A stretch of 36,785 nucleotides of DNA from a virus. Both the position numbers and the translations under genes were made by a program. The notes under the pieces are model-generated. The model was not told the origin of the DNA. It saw only the letters and a list, made by a program, of their open reading frames with translations, and made no database searches. The stretch lies in IMG/VR virus record IMGVR_UViG_3300043331_000893, positions 1 through 36,785 of that record; one strand, written 5' to 3'. Every line of letters starts with the position of its first letter. Position 1 is the stretch's first letter. Shown piece after piece: positions 20,939 through 29,870 of the stretch.

Positions 20939-23515
20939 CTAAGCCTTTTCGATGAGGAACGAAATGATCAGCGTGCCATTGAAGGCTGCCGACGCGTGAC
21001 GGTTGAATATTTGAATAGCGACCGATCCGGCAGCCGGGGTGATGCGGCCGACCATAGGCACGCCGGCAGTATTGCTGCCGTTCGCCACCCATGCACCGAC
21101 GATATCCGCGGCAGCGATACGGTCATTGGTCACGGTCAGGACATAAGGCGTATCGCCAGCCGGAACCGTCAGGCTTTCGGTGGTGATCTTGCCTTTCATC
21201 TTGTGCGATGTCGCGGTGGCCGCGGTGGTGCCATTACCGGACGCCGCCGCCGTGCCGGCATTGATCGGCGCCACTCCAGCCGTATACCGGATCGGCAGGC
21301 AGCCGCTGCCGTCCGGCGTCACATTGCCCTCGGCCTCCCCCGTCACCCCATTGACGATGAAGCAGATGAAGCCCGTGCCGTGCAGGATATTGCCCTGCCG
21401 GGTGAGCCGGTTGCGGTTGATCCGGACGTTGGTCCAGTTGCGGACTGTGCCGCAACGGTGAAAATCGGCGGTGACGGCGTCGGACGACTGATCAAGGCTA
21501 TAGGGCGTGCGGGTGATCACCTCATTGTCGCAGACCACCAGTCCGTCTCTGACCACGGTGTTGACATCGAGCCAGCTCCAGCGCGGGTCGTGGCAGCGGT
21601 TGCCCTGGATGCGGTTGTTGCGGCCGCCCGAGAAGAACGGCCGTGCCCAGCCGTAGATCTCGCAATCGACGATGCTGGAATTGATGTCGTCGGCATTGGT
21701 CAACCACGCCGTCGGCTGGGCAACTTCGGGCGATCCACTGTCCGGGATCAGCCTATTGCTGTCGTAGCGGTTGCCGATGACGACCGATTTGCGGACATGC
21801 ATCGTCGCGCCCTTGCCGGTCGATTGCGTGATGCCATTGCGCAGGCCGGAGAAATTGAACCAGCAATCCTCGATCTCGATCAGGCAGGACGGCGTGCCGG
21901 CACAATCGATGCCGGCCATGCCCTCCTCGGTGACGCCATTGACGCGGGTGATCGATCCGGACGAGCCGGTATAAGTGCCGAGTCCCGAAGTATCGAGCAG
22001 CGCCGGCACGCGCAGGCTGAATGTGGTCGGGCTGAGTACCACGACATAATAATCGATGTCATTGATCGTGCTCCAGGTGCCACCTGTGAGGCCGGAGAAC
22101 CGCACCATATCGCCGGTAACGAATCCGTGCGGATTGTCGATCAGCCCCCAGCGCGTGGTGAATACGCCGGGATTGGCGGCGGTGGCCGCGCTGATCAACA
22201 GCGTCGGCCCCTGATCGTTGGTGCGCTTGACAGTGCCCTGGACGTTCTGCGAGGCGTTGTAGGTCCCGAGCCCGGAGGTATTTAGCGCCGCGCCCGGACC
22301 GAACAGATTCCACGTCGTGCTCGACACGGGCACCAGGATGTATTCAGTGGCGTTGATCGTCGACCATGTGCCGCCGGCAAACGCGGAGGGCTTGACATAG
22401 GTGCCGGTCGGGACGCCATGGGCCGATCCGGAGGTAAACACGCCGGGATTGGCCGCCGTCGCCGCGGTCACGGTGATACTGGTGACGCCGGCCGGAATGG
22501 TGCAGGTCTCGGTCGGCTCCATCCGGCATTTGGTGATCTTCAGGTCGACGCCTTGACCCTTGACTAACCGGCGCGCCTTGCCGTGGAACTTAAGATGGCA
22601 GTTGTGAATCAGGAACTGCCCCGGCGCCAGCGAGGCTTGATTTAGCAAGTGAATGAGATCGTAGTCGTCGCCTTCATTGGTCTCGGCGCCGGCATCGATG
22701 ACGCAATTCATGATCGCGCCGATGCAGCGATTCTGCACGCCGCTCGAGGCGTTGAACCACTGGATGAAGGTGCATTTGCCCGGCTGGTCGGAGTAAGTGC
22801 CGTTTTCCTTCGACCGGAAATCATCGAACTTGCAATTGTCGACGACGAACAGCTTGTCGTTATTGCTCAGAATGCCGATGGTGCCAGCAACCGACGCCGT
22901 TGCCGAGTCGGCCGTGGTCCAGCCGAAATTATGCATCCGCTGGACATTCCGGACCGTGAGCTCGCCGCCGGGCGAGTTGGACGTGTTGCTGGTGCGGATG
23001 CAGATCTCCGCGATGGCGCCACCGTCGAACTCGCCGCCATCGATCATGGCGACGACGCCCTCACGAAACCAGAAGAACACATTCGTCGAGTTCTTGCCGG
23101 ACGTATTGCAGGTCAGCCTGGCGCCTGGCAGGAACTCCAGATAGACGCCGAGCACCTCGGATGTGGAGATGTCGACCGCGGCCGTCCCGACCGAGCCGCC
23201 GCCAAAATCATAATCCCCGGCCGGGATGACGATTTTCTGCCCGGCCGCGTTGATGATGTCCTGGGTCAGCGCCGCGCCGTTCTGCGTCGCCGTATTCGAT
23301 GGCGACATGGTGGTGACGATGCCGGTGAGCAGGCCGCTGATCGCCGTCTGCATTGCGGCGATGTCGGCGGCGTTGAGACCGATGGCAGCCGCCTGAGCCG
23401 AAGTGACGTTGTACAGCTCGACGAAATTATCGTTGATCTTGTCGCCGCCGGCGCGGAGTGCATCGCCAGTGCCATCGTTCGCCACGGCCCCGAGATTGAT
23501 CGGTTGATAGCTCAT
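20939..23515 (-). CDS. Large tail fibre/tailspike with FCCH-type repeats and beta-helix-like regions
   Basis: This 858-residue protein starts with a typical fibre attachment peptide (MSYQPINLGAVANDGTGD, then GGDKINDNFVELYN). A parallel beta-helix-like stretch (about 60-330) follows, with short strands such as LFVVDNCKFDDFRSKENGTY. Two tandem repeats of the FCCH/ubiquitin-activating-enzyme-like type lie at about 347-425 and 440-527 (ATAANPGVFT..., GTWSTIN, TSGLGTY). A second beta-helix-like region and a beta-sandwich C-terminus (LTVTNDRIAAADIVGAW, SFLIEKA) complete it. The gene is set between minor tail genes, not at the end of the tail block, and overlaps the upstream stop by one base. No lyase site is obvious. 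Confidence 0.85.
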   Translation of the reverse strand: MSYQPINLGAVANDGTGDALRAGGDKINDNFVELYNVTSAQAAAIGLNAADIAAMQTAISGLLTGIVTTMSPSNTATQNGAALTQDIINAAGQKIVIPAGDYDFGGGSVGTAAVDISTSEVLGVYLEFLPGARLTCNTSGKNSTNVFFWFREGVVAMIDGGEFDGGAIAEICIRTSNTSNSPGGELTVRNVQRMHNFGWTTADSATASVAGTIGILSNNDKLFVVDNCKFDDFRSKENGTYSDQPGKCTFIQWFNASSGVQNRCIGAIMNCVIDAGAETNEGDDYDLIHLLNQASLAPGQFLIHNCHLKFHGKARRLVKGQGVDLKITKCRMEPTETCTIPAGVTSITVTAATAANPGVFTSGSAHGVPTGTYVKPSAFAGGTWSTINATEYILVPVSSTTWNLFGPGAALNTSGLGTYNASQNVQGTVKRTNDQGPTLLISAATAANPGVFTTRWGLIDNPHGFVTGDMVRFSGLTGGTWSTINDIDYYVVVLSPTTFSLRVPALLDTSGLGTYTGSSGSITRVNGVTEEGMAGIDCAGTPSCLIEIEDCWFNFSGLRNGITQSTGKGATMHVRKSVVIGNRYDSNRLIPDSGSPEVAQPTAWLTNADDINSSIVDCEIYGWARPFFSGGRNNRIQGNRCHDPRWSWLDVNTVVRDGLVVCDNEVITRTPYSLDQSSDAVTADFHRCGTVRNWTNVRINRNRLTRQGNILHGTGFICFIVNGVTGEAEGNVTPDGSGCLPIRYTAGVAPINAGTAAASGNGTTAATATSHKMKGKITTESLTVPAGDTPYVLTVTNDRIAAADIVGAWVANGSNTAGVPMVGRITPAAGSVAIQIFNRHASAAFNGTLIISFLIEKA

Positions 23516-23958
23516 CAGAAGTTATCCCAGGTAAACAGAGTGCTATCGAATGTAACGGTATCGGAATCAAAGGTCGGCTGTTGCGGAGGCGCATCGCCCA
23601 ACTTGATCACGCTGACCCCGAGCCGCCAGCGCCCGGGGCCGACAGGGGTCAATTGCGGCGGGTTCTCCGGCTCGAACAGATAGACCCCGGGCACATCGTA
23701 AGCCGGGTTGTCCCAGATGAATTTTTTCTGCCCGTCCCGAAGCGTCGTCCGAAAGAACGCCTTGAAGCTGTCCCGCTCGGTATCGGAGTGCAGGATGAAC
23801 GAGGCCTGGACGGCAATCGAGTCTAGCGTCGACATCCGCCATGAGGTCGGCGGGCCGGTGTCGGGCTGAAACGAGGCATTGCCGGAGATCACCGCCTCGC
23901 GATAATTGCCGATCTCCGGCTCCGAAGGGACGGTGGACGGCCATGATGGGTCTGCCAT
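23515..23958 (-). CDS. Minor tail protein, paralogue A
   Basis: A 147-residue protein sharing a line of motifs with the next gene: WPSTVPSEPEIGNYRE, SWRMSTLDSIAVQASF, ERDSFKAFFRTTLRDGQKKF, WDNPAYDVPGVYLF and PGRWRLGVSV. A small extension at the end (FDSDTVTFDSTLFTWDNF) looks like a short repeat of the beta type. The family occurs after the tape measure gene in siphophages (lambda M/L position). Probably part of the tail tip. Confidence 0.8.
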   Translation of the reverse strand: MADPSWPSTVPSEPEIGNYREAVISGNASFQPDTGPPTSWRMSTLDSIAVQASFILHSDTERDSFKAFFRTTLRDGQKKFIWDNPAYDVPGVYLFEPENPPQLTPVGPGRWRLGVSVIKLGDAPPQQPTFDSDTVTFDSTLFTWDNF

Positions 23959-23967
23959 GCCTCGCCC

Positions 23968-24327
23968 TCACTTGATCCGGACCAGTTCGACGTCGAGCCG
24001 CCATTGGCTCGGACCGATCGCGGTGAACTGCGGCGGTTCGCCGAAAATATAGCGCGCCGGCGTGCCGTAGGCCGGGTTGGTCCAGGTGAACGGCTTCACG
24101 CCGCCTTTCAGCGTCTCCCGCCACCACGTCCAGAAATCGTCTCGCTCGGCGTTGGTATAGAACAGGAACGAAGCCCGGATGGCGGCGCTGTCCAGGGTCG
24201 AGCGCTGCCAGGATACCGGCGTGCCGATGTCGAGCTTGAACGTGCCGAGATTGGGCGTCAGCACCTCCCGGTAGTCGCTCTGCTCCGGCTCGCTAGAAAC
24301 GGTTTCTGGCCATGCTGCGTCCGACAT
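23968..24327 (-). CDS. Minor tail protein, paralogue B
   Basis: A 119-residue protein clearly related to its downstream neighbour (WPETVSSEPEQSDYRE, SWQRSTLDSAAIRASF, ERDDFWTWWRETLKGG, WTNPAYGTPARYIF, PSQWRLDVEL). It begins 4 bases after the tape measure stop. Same role expected; the pair is a tandem duplication. Confidence 0.8.
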   Translation of the reverse strand: MSDAAWPETVSSEPEQSDYREVLTPNLGTFKLDIGTPVSWQRSTLDSAAIRASFLFYTNAERDDFWTWWRETLKGGVKPFTWTNPAYGTPARYIFGEPPQFTAIGPSQWRLDVELVRIK

Positions 24328-24330
24328 GTC

Positions 24331-27120
24331 TTACCTTCTAATAGGCGTTGCGCCGACGCCGAAGCGCCCGCCGAGCGGATCGTCGAGCCGCCCGCGCGCG
24401 ATGCCGTCGCTGACCGTGGAAATGATGACATCGGTGATTTCCGCGCCGCCCGCGCTGCGGCGCTTCTCGGTCCGCACTTGCGCGCCGGCGTGGTTGATGA
24501 CGTTGACGATGGTTCCCGGCCCGCCACGCCCCTGTTGCTGCGGCGTGGCGACCGAGACCCGCTCGCCCGGCGTGGCGCGGAACGCCACCACCTGGCTGTC
24601 CGTGCCGCCATTGCCGGCGACGGTGAACGCGCCGCCCGTGGCGAAGCCGAACAAGCTTCCGACCCCGGCGAGGCCGCCATTGCCGCCGACATTGCCGCCG
24701 ACATTGCCGAAGCCGCCCCCCAGCCCGCCGAGCGCCGCCTTGGCGATCTGTCCGAACAGGACATTGGCGGACAGCCGGACAAGATCGGACAGGATGGAGT
24801 TGACGAAATTCGAGAAGTTGAATTTGCCCGTCCGGGTGAACTCGACAATGGCGTCCGTGGCGTGGCCGAAGGCCGATGTGACGAAATTGCCGATCTGGTC
24901 GCCGAGCGCCGTGGCACTGGCCGCGATCTGGTTCAGCCCCTTGGCGATGCCGCCGAAAATGGTCTGGTCGTTGGAGAGCAGTTTTTCGCGCAAGCGCTGC
25001 AAAGTGTCGGCATATTGGGTTGCGGTGATAGTGCCGTCGCCGAACAGGTCGTTGAGGACGCCGATGGCTTCCCGTGCGTCGTCCGCCGGCCCCTGAATCT
25101 CTTTCAGGAGCTGCTTGACGTAGTCGATTTCCTTGCCGAAGCCCCCAGCGTGCTTGCCATCTCCGGGAGGTTTGTCCGACCCACCCTCTATCGTCGTCGT
25201 GAAGCTGCTGCCTATGCGAGTCTGGGCGAGGCCCTCAGCGTCCCGTTTCAGTTTGTCCAGCACCCCGCCTTGCGGGTTGAGCAAGCGCAGCGGTGGCAGA
25301 AAGTTTATTTCGCCGGTCAGGCCGTTGACGGCGTTCGCCAGCCCCTGGACGACCAGATCGGCAAACGATTTCAGGCTTTCGGCGATGGCATCGAAGGCGT
25401 TCTTGAAGCGCTGCTCCATGCTTTTGGTGGCAGCCGCCGTGCCCTCATCGATCAGCCCCATGGCCCGCAACGCATAGGTCACCAGATCGCTGAAGCCGGT
25501 CGCGATTCGGTTTTGCGCCGCCTGGAACAGATCGGCGAGCGTCGCCGACTTTGATCCAGAAATCAGAACGTCGTCGCCGAACCGCTGCACGGCGGTGATG
25601 GCGAGGCCGATGCCGACCGCGAAAGCGGTGAACGGGTTTGAAAGCGCGAACACCACCAGCGCCGCCCCGAGCCGGAACACCAGCCCGATCAGCAGCGGCA
25701 ACAGCGCTATCAGCCTGACGATCCCCTCAATGAAACCGAGCAGCAGGAAGGGGGAGAACGCCACGGCGAATCCGATGCCGATATTAAGCAGGATCGGGGC
25801 AAGCGTGTTGATGGCTAATGTAATGCCGGAAAGTGTGCTGGCGACCACCTGCAGCACCGTGCGTAGAGCCCTCTCCAATCCGGCATCGCCGAGAGCGATG
25901 ATCAGATTTCGCACCTGGGCGAGGACCTGATTCAGATCGTTCGCAAGCGTGTCGCGCTTAATTTCAAATTTCTTTTGCAGAAAATCGTCAGGCAGTGCCT
26001 TGAGCTCGGCACGAAGAGCGTTCACCTCGTCGATGGCGTTGATAAGAATATCCGCACCCGTTCCAGCCCGTTGCTTGAAGAGTTGGAACGATTCCGACGT
26101 TGTGATATTGGCGTTATGCAGATTCTGAAGGGCACCGATTACGCCGTGGACGGCAGGGTCGATATCCCTGAGTTTAAGGTGCACCGAATCCAACGCCTTG
26201 ACGAAAGCCTTCTGATCCTCGGACGATGCGGCCTTGCTGAAAATGCCGCGAAGCGCCGTGCCGCCTTGGTCTCCGGTCAGACCTCTATTCGCCAGCACGC
26301 CAAGGATGGCCGCAACATCCTCGATCGGCGTTTTGAAGCCGGCCGCAATCGGTCCCGCATATTTAAACGCCTGCCCCAATTGGCGGACATCGGTGGCGGT
26401 TTTCGACGCCGTCGCCGAGAGGATATTCGCAACCCTCGCACCATCAGCGAGTTCCAGTTTCATGCTTTGGGTGATCTTGGCCAGGAAGTCCGATGTCTCG
26501 CCAAGCTGCAACTCTTCCGCCTGCGCAAGCTGCAGTGTCGGGACGATCAGCGCCAGCGACCCTTGCGTATCCGCGCCAGCGCGCGCGAGCAGTTCAAGCC
26601 CGCGCGCGGCCTCGGTCGCGCTAAAGCGTGTGGTCGAGCCGAGATTGAGCGCGGTCTCCCGCAGCTTGGCGAAATCCGCATCCGTCGCCAGCGTCACGGC
26701 GCGGACGGATGCCATCTGATCGCCGAAGTTAGATAGCTCGCGGACGGCAGCAATTGCCGCAAAGCCTGCCGTAAACCCGGCGACTGCGCCATTAAGGCTG
26801 AGAAGCTGACCCTGCAGTCGGGCAAAGGTTCCACCAAGCAAACTGCCCGCCACAGCAGATTGCTGCAATCCGCGCGTTGTAGCACCGACGCTCGCCGCTG
26901 CCGTCGCGCCGAATGATGCGGCTTCGCGGCCGGCCGTGCGCGCCGCTGCCCCTACCTGACGGTAGGATTGCGCAGCCCGTTGATTGGCCTGGGTGATCTT
27001 CTGCGAGGCGGCATCTCCCGCCTTCTCGATTTCCTTGACGTCGGAAACCGCCTTCTGCTTACCCGCCTGGGTGTCCGGGATGATGCGGACCCGGATGCCG
27101 ACTGTCGTGTCATCGCCCAT
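24331..27120 (-). CDS. Tail tape measure protein
   Basis: At 929 residues this is the ruler protein that sets tail length. The N-terminal half is rich in Ala/Gln coiled-coil sequence (SYRQVGAAARTAGREAASFG); a conserved TMP core follows, with LNLGSTTRFSATEAARGLELLA and TASKTATDVRQLGQAFKYAG. A strongly hydrophobic block (about residues 423-510) is the usual membrane-penetrating part. The C-terminus contains DSQVVAFRATPGERVSVATP, a common ending. The start ATG at 27120 overlaps the chaperone frameshift product by 11 bases. Length implies a tail of roughly 140 nm by the usual 0.15 nm per residue. Confidence 0.93.
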   Translation of the reverse strand: MGDDTTVGIRVRIIPDTQAGKQKAVSDVKEIEKAGDAASQKITQANQRAAQSYRQVGAAARTAGREAASFGATAAASVGATTRGLQQSAVAGSLLGGTFARLQGQLLSLNGAVAGFTAGFAAIAAVRELSNFGDQMASVRAVTLATDADFAKLRETALNLGSTTRFSATEAARGLELLARAGADTQGSLALIVPTLQLAQAEELQLGETSDFLAKITQSMKLELADGARVANILSATASKTATDVRQLGQAFKYAGPIAAGFKTPIEDVAAILGVLANRGLTGDQGGTALRGIFSKAASSEDQKAFVKALDSVHLKLRDIDPAVHGVIGALQNLHNANITTSESFQLFKQRAGTGADILINAIDEVNALRAELKALPDDFLQKKFEIKRDTLANDLNQVLAQVRNLIIALGDAGLERALRTVLQVVASTLSGITLAINTLAPILLNIGIGFAVAFSPFLLLGFIEGIVRLIALLPLLIGLVFRLGAALVVFALSNPFTAFAVGIGLAITAVQRFGDDVLISGSKSATLADLFQAAQNRIATGFSDLVTYALRAMGLIDEGTAAATKSMEQRFKNAFDAIAESLKSFADLVVQGLANAVNGLTGEINFLPPLRLLNPQGGVLDKLKRDAEGLAQTRIGSSFTTTIEGGSDKPPGDGKHAGGFGKEIDYVKQLLKEIQGPADDAREAIGVLNDLFGDGTITATQYADTLQRLREKLLSNDQTIFGGIAKGLNQIAASATALGDQIGNFVTSAFGHATDAIVEFTRTGKFNFSNFVNSILSDLVRLSANVLFGQIAKAALGGLGGGFGNVGGNVGGNGGLAGVGSLFGFATGGAFTVAGNGGTDSQVVAFRATPGERVSVATPQQQGRGGPGTIVNVINHAGAQVRTEKRRSAGGAEITDVIISTVSDGIARGRLDDPLGGRFGVGATPIRR

Positions 27121-27490
27121 GATCCGCCCCACCAACGCCGGCCGCGCCTCGCGCCCGTCCGGCCTCTATCTCCTGCTGGCGCGCAACCGCGTCCAGATAA
27201 TAGGCGTCCAGCTTGCGGATGATGGTCGCAAATGCGAACGCCACATCCCGCTCAAGCCCCGACCACTCGGCATAGTCCCGGATCTGGTTCCACGGGATCG
27301 GCCCCAATGAAAACCCGATCCCGCGGCACGTCGACAGATCCCAGAACGCCGACAGATAAAACTCATCCGTCGGGCTGACCTCCGGCTGCTCGGTCCACCA
27401 GTCCGGCGGCTTCCTGCCTTTGGCAAGCGCGGTCTGAACGGACCATCCGTCCCGCTGATACCTCAGCTCGAATTCAAGCCGCTTCGTCAG
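27110..27490 (-). CDS. T-like extension of the tail assembly chaperone, made by -1 frameshift
   Basis: An open frame of 126 codons (starting LTKRLEFELRYQRDGW, containing DEFYLSAFWDLSTCRGIGFS, ending GGADHGR) that begins exactly where the G-like gene ends, in the -1 frame. There is no usual start codon with a ribosome site at the junction; the site GGGAAAC joins the two frames, giving a fusion of about 271 residues. This is the G/GT arrangement of siphophage tails, in which the longer form binds the tape measure protein during assembly. Confidence 0.85.
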   Translation of the reverse strand: MTKRLEFELRYQRDGWSVQTALAKGRKPPDWWTEQPEVSPTDEFYLSAFWDLSTCRGIGFSLGPIPWNQIRDYAEWSGLERDVAFAFATIIRKLDAYYLDAVARQQEIEAGRARGAAGVGGADHGR

Positions 27491-27924
27491 TTTCCCGCGA
27501 CGGCATCCACATCGACCGGCGCACGCGCGATGAAGTTTTCCGGGACCTCGGCAAAGGTGCGGATATCGTCGATCATGTAGCCCGGTAGAGCCGCGAACAG
27601 AGACGCGCAAGCAGCGACGCTGAACGGCACTTCGTTGCCGTCATGGTCCCGCACATGCCGCCAGCCGGCGACCACGCACTCCGGGAACAACTCGCGAACC
27701 GCCTCGCGCTGCTTTTCGATGTTCTCGACCGTGGCACCGCGCATCCGGGACACCTGATGCTGTCCGCCGAACTTGCGCAACAGGCCGTTGAGATAGTCCT
27801 TATTTTCCGTCCCCGCCGGGCGCAGAATCAGCACCGGCTTGGGCTCTTCGTCGAGCCCGAAGAGCGTGTATTCCGTCGTCTTGCCGACGACGTCGAGCTT
27901 TCGGAACTGGCTGAAATCAGTCAT
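27487..27924 (-). CDS. Tail assembly chaperone, G-like short form
   Basis: A 145-residue protein with FRKLDVVGKTTEYTLFGLDE at the start and helical QREAVRELFPECVVAGWRHV in the middle, a type of chaperone seen before the tape measure gene. GGAGGT lies 6 bases before the ATG. It ends in DAVAGN followed by TGA, with the slippery site spanning GGA AAC. About 1-5 percent of ribosomes would be expected to make the longer fusion. Confidence 0.85.
   Translation of the reverse strand: MTDFSQFRKLDVVGKTTEYTLFGLDEEPKPVLILRPAGTENKDYLNGLLRKFGGQHQVSRMRGATVENIEKQREAVRELFPECVVAGWRHVRDHDGNEVPFSVAACASLFAALPGYMIDDIRTFAEVPENFIARAPVDVDAVAGN
27490..27496 (-). promoter_or_regulatory. GGGAAAC slippery site, programmed -1 frameshift
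   Basis: The X XXY YYZ heptamer G GGA AAC lies at the end of the G-like frame, immediately before its TGA. Slipping by one base moves translation to GGG AAA and then CTG ACG of the T-like frame. GGGAAAC is a recognised -1 heptamer in phage tail chaperone genes. No stable pseudoknot was identified downstream by eye. Confidence 0.85.
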
Positions 27925-28156
27925 GTGCGGCGACCTCCAAACTAGGAGCGTCACAGCCCTGCTTTCGAGATCCGGCGACGATTGCCATTTCAGTGGTGTC
28001 GACGACATGCCACCACTCAATGTGGCCATTTTCACCGAGGAGTCGTTTCCCCTCGAAAACGGCTGCATCAAGCGTCTCATGGCTCCCGCGCCAGTCATGC
28101 CAGCCGCCCTTTGAATAGTGGGTATTCCCCGCGAACACAGCGAAATTAAGCGTCAT
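27917..28156 (-). CDS. Small hypothetical protein before the chaperone
   Basis: A 79-residue protein starting MTLNFAVFAGNTHYSKGGWHD, with HETLDAAVFEGKRLL and HIEWWHVVDTTEMAIVA. It belongs to a small phage family with a YxxGGWxD then WWxVVD pattern. GGAG lies upstream of the ATG, and it overlaps the G-like gene by 8 bases. Role unknown. Confidence 0.7.
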   Translation of the reverse strand: MTLNFAVFAGNTHYSKGGWHDWRGSHETLDAAVFEGKRLLGENGHIEWWHVVDTTEMAIVAGSRKQGCDAPSLEVAAHD

Positions 28157-28229
28157 TTTGGCGTTGCTCCTGTGGCGTTGCTTTCCGGCGGGACGCGGCA
28201 CATACCCGCCGCACTCACGGCGACAAACC

Positions 28230-29795
28230 TTACGAGGTCGGGACGACCGGGAACAAGGATACGCCGATGGATGTCCCCAGCGTGGAATGCTGGTGCGCGG
28301 CGCCGGTGAGTTTCAGCCGCACGGATTCGTTGACCGGCAGCTCCGGCGAGCCGTCGCCGAGCGTCATTGCCGGGATGTCGACCGCGATCGCGCCGTCCGC
28401 GTTCTTGACGATGAAGTCCGCCGTCACCTCGGTATTGGCGCGAATGGCATCGATCACATTGCCTTCGGTGAACAGGATCGATCCTTCCAGATCGACCTCG
28501 AAATTGCCGGTGTTCATGTAGCGGGCGCCGAGCGTGCCGAGCACCTTCTCCGGCGAGACGTTGTTTTTCAGGGTCAGCTTGCAATCCTTGAAGTCGGTGG
28601 TGAGGCCGGTCTCGTCGATTGCCGTTACCCGCAAGCGCAGGATGTCAGCCGAGGTATTGAGCGCGCCGGTCTTCACGGGCGAGATCGCCGAGGATGCGCC
28701 CGAGACGCGCGATGTGGTCGGGTTGTCGGTATCCGTGCCGACGAAGGCATAATCGCAGCCGGCCTTGTTCGCGAGCGGCAAGTTGAAAGTGAGCTCGTTG
28801 CAGTAGTTGCCCTTGGAGTAGGAATATTCGTCGCCGGACGGATTCTGCAGCCCGGTCCAGCTCGCCTCGATCGAGAACGAACGTTCGAGATAGGCGACAT
28901 TGTCGACCGCGACATTGCGGATGAAGCGCCCGAATAGGAGGTCCACAGCAACATTGGAGCCACCGGCGCCGGTGGTGGTGCCGTCCGACGTGATCAGCGT
29001 CGGCGACAGCTTGTCGAGCGTCACGGCCGAGACGGCGATGGTTCTCACGCGCCCGTAGCCGTAAGAGACGATGGGGCCGGCGCCGAAGAAACGATTCGTG
29101 TTCGTCAGCCCGCCGACGTGGATCACCTGCCCGACCGTCAGGCCCAAGGTGGTGAAATCGATCTTGGACGCGCCGGCAACCGAGTGGTTGCCGCTGGTCA
29201 GCGTGCCGACGCCTGCCGAGACGGTGATGGCGAGATCGCCGGCGGTGGCGCGGATGCCGCAAAGCTCCACTTCGGCATTGGTCGGGGGCGTCTCAGCCGT
29301 CGAGCCGGTGATCGGGAGCGTGGTGCCCGCAGCGGCGAGGTCGGATGTCAGCGCGCGCAAGCCGTTATTCGCTGCATTCACATAGCCGCGGCCATAGACC
29401 AGCGAGAACGGGCCGGAGGCGTTGAACTGGAATTTGGCCGCCTGGGCAGCGGTCGCGCCGGGAATGGTATAGCCGCCGGACACCGCAGTCACACCGCGGA
29501 AAATGCAATCCGAATTGACGGCGGTGGCGAAGACGAAACCTTCGATAAACAGCTCGAACGCCGACATGGTCAGATCGTGCGCGACCTCGAAAGCGCTATC
29601 GAGATCGGTGACTGTGCCCTTGCGGCGCTGGCGGTTTTTCGAGATCGGGGAGCGCGCGACGGTTTTGATTTCCGCGCCGATTTTCGGAACGTCGTTCGGC
29701 TCGAGCAGAAACCAGGTTGCCCCGGTCGGGACCGTGCCGTGCACAACTTCGACCGCTGCTTGCAGCGAAACATTGTTCGTAAGCACGCGCCCCAT
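28230..29795 (-). CDS. Major tail tube protein
   Basis: A 521-residue protein opening MGRVLTNNVSLQAAVEVVHG, with SPISKNRQRRKGTVTDLDSAF and a series of beta strands (FEVDLEGSILFTEG, VSVRLKLTGAAHQHSTLG-like end), the pattern of long siphophage tail tube proteins carrying additional domains. A ribosome site GAGGGGCG precedes the start. It begins the tail transcription unit, just behind the 40-bp repeat, and precedes the chaperone and tape measure genes. Confidence 0.85.
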   Translation of the reverse strand: MGRVLTNNVSLQAAVEVVHGTVPTGATWFLLEPNDVPKIGAEIKTVARSPISKNRQRRKGTVTDLDSAFEVAHDLTMSAFELFIEGFVFATAVNSDCIFRGVTAVSGGYTIPGATAAQAAKFQFNASGPFSLVYGRGYVNAANNGLRALTSDLAAAGTTLPITGSTAETPPTNAEVELCGIRATAGDLAITVSAGVGTLTSGNHSVAGASKIDFTTLGLTVGQVIHVGGLTNTNRFFGAGPIVSYGYGRVRTIAVSAVTLDKLSPTLITSDGTTTGAGGSNVAVDLLFGRFIRNVAVDNVAYLERSFSIEASWTGLQNPSGDEYSYSKGNYCNELTFNLPLANKAGCDYAFVGTDTDNPTTSRVSGASSAISPVKTGALNTSADILRLRVTAIDETGLTTDFKDCKLTLKNNVSPEKVLGTLGARYMNTGNFEVDLEGSILFTEGNVIDAIRANTEVTADFIVKNADGAIAVDIPAMTLGDGSPELPVNESVRLKLTGAAHQHSTLGTSIGVSLFPVVPTS

Positions 29796-29830
29796 GTGTG
29801 TCGCCCCTCAGCTAATCGATTCCGATGGCG

Positions 29831-29870
29831 AGGATGGCCGATGAACGTTACAAGCGTGCTTCAAATGCGG
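29831..29870 (-). repeat. 40-bp late repeat, copy B
   Basis: Identical over 40 bases to the copy at 35833-35872. On the minus strand its blocks are TTTGAAGC (containing the TGA of the upstream gene), ACGCTTG and TAACGTTCATCGGCC. AAGC-AC-GCTT forms a small dyad. It ends 36 bases before the tail tube start. Confidence 0.9.

Noticed and set aside
20996-22285. Plus-strand ORF of 429 codons opposite the fibre gene
   Set aside because: Low-complexity His/Arg/Asp sequence with no domain, opposite to a clear tail fibre.
24004-25554. Plus-strand ORF of 516 codons opposite the tape measure and tail genes
   Set aside because: Arg/Asp-rich composition typical of antisense frames; the opposite strand encodes the tape measure protein.
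27493-27610. Independent start for the T-like frame
   Set aside because: Any start in this frame lies deep inside the G-like gene with no good ribosome site; the slippery heptamer explains the frame better.
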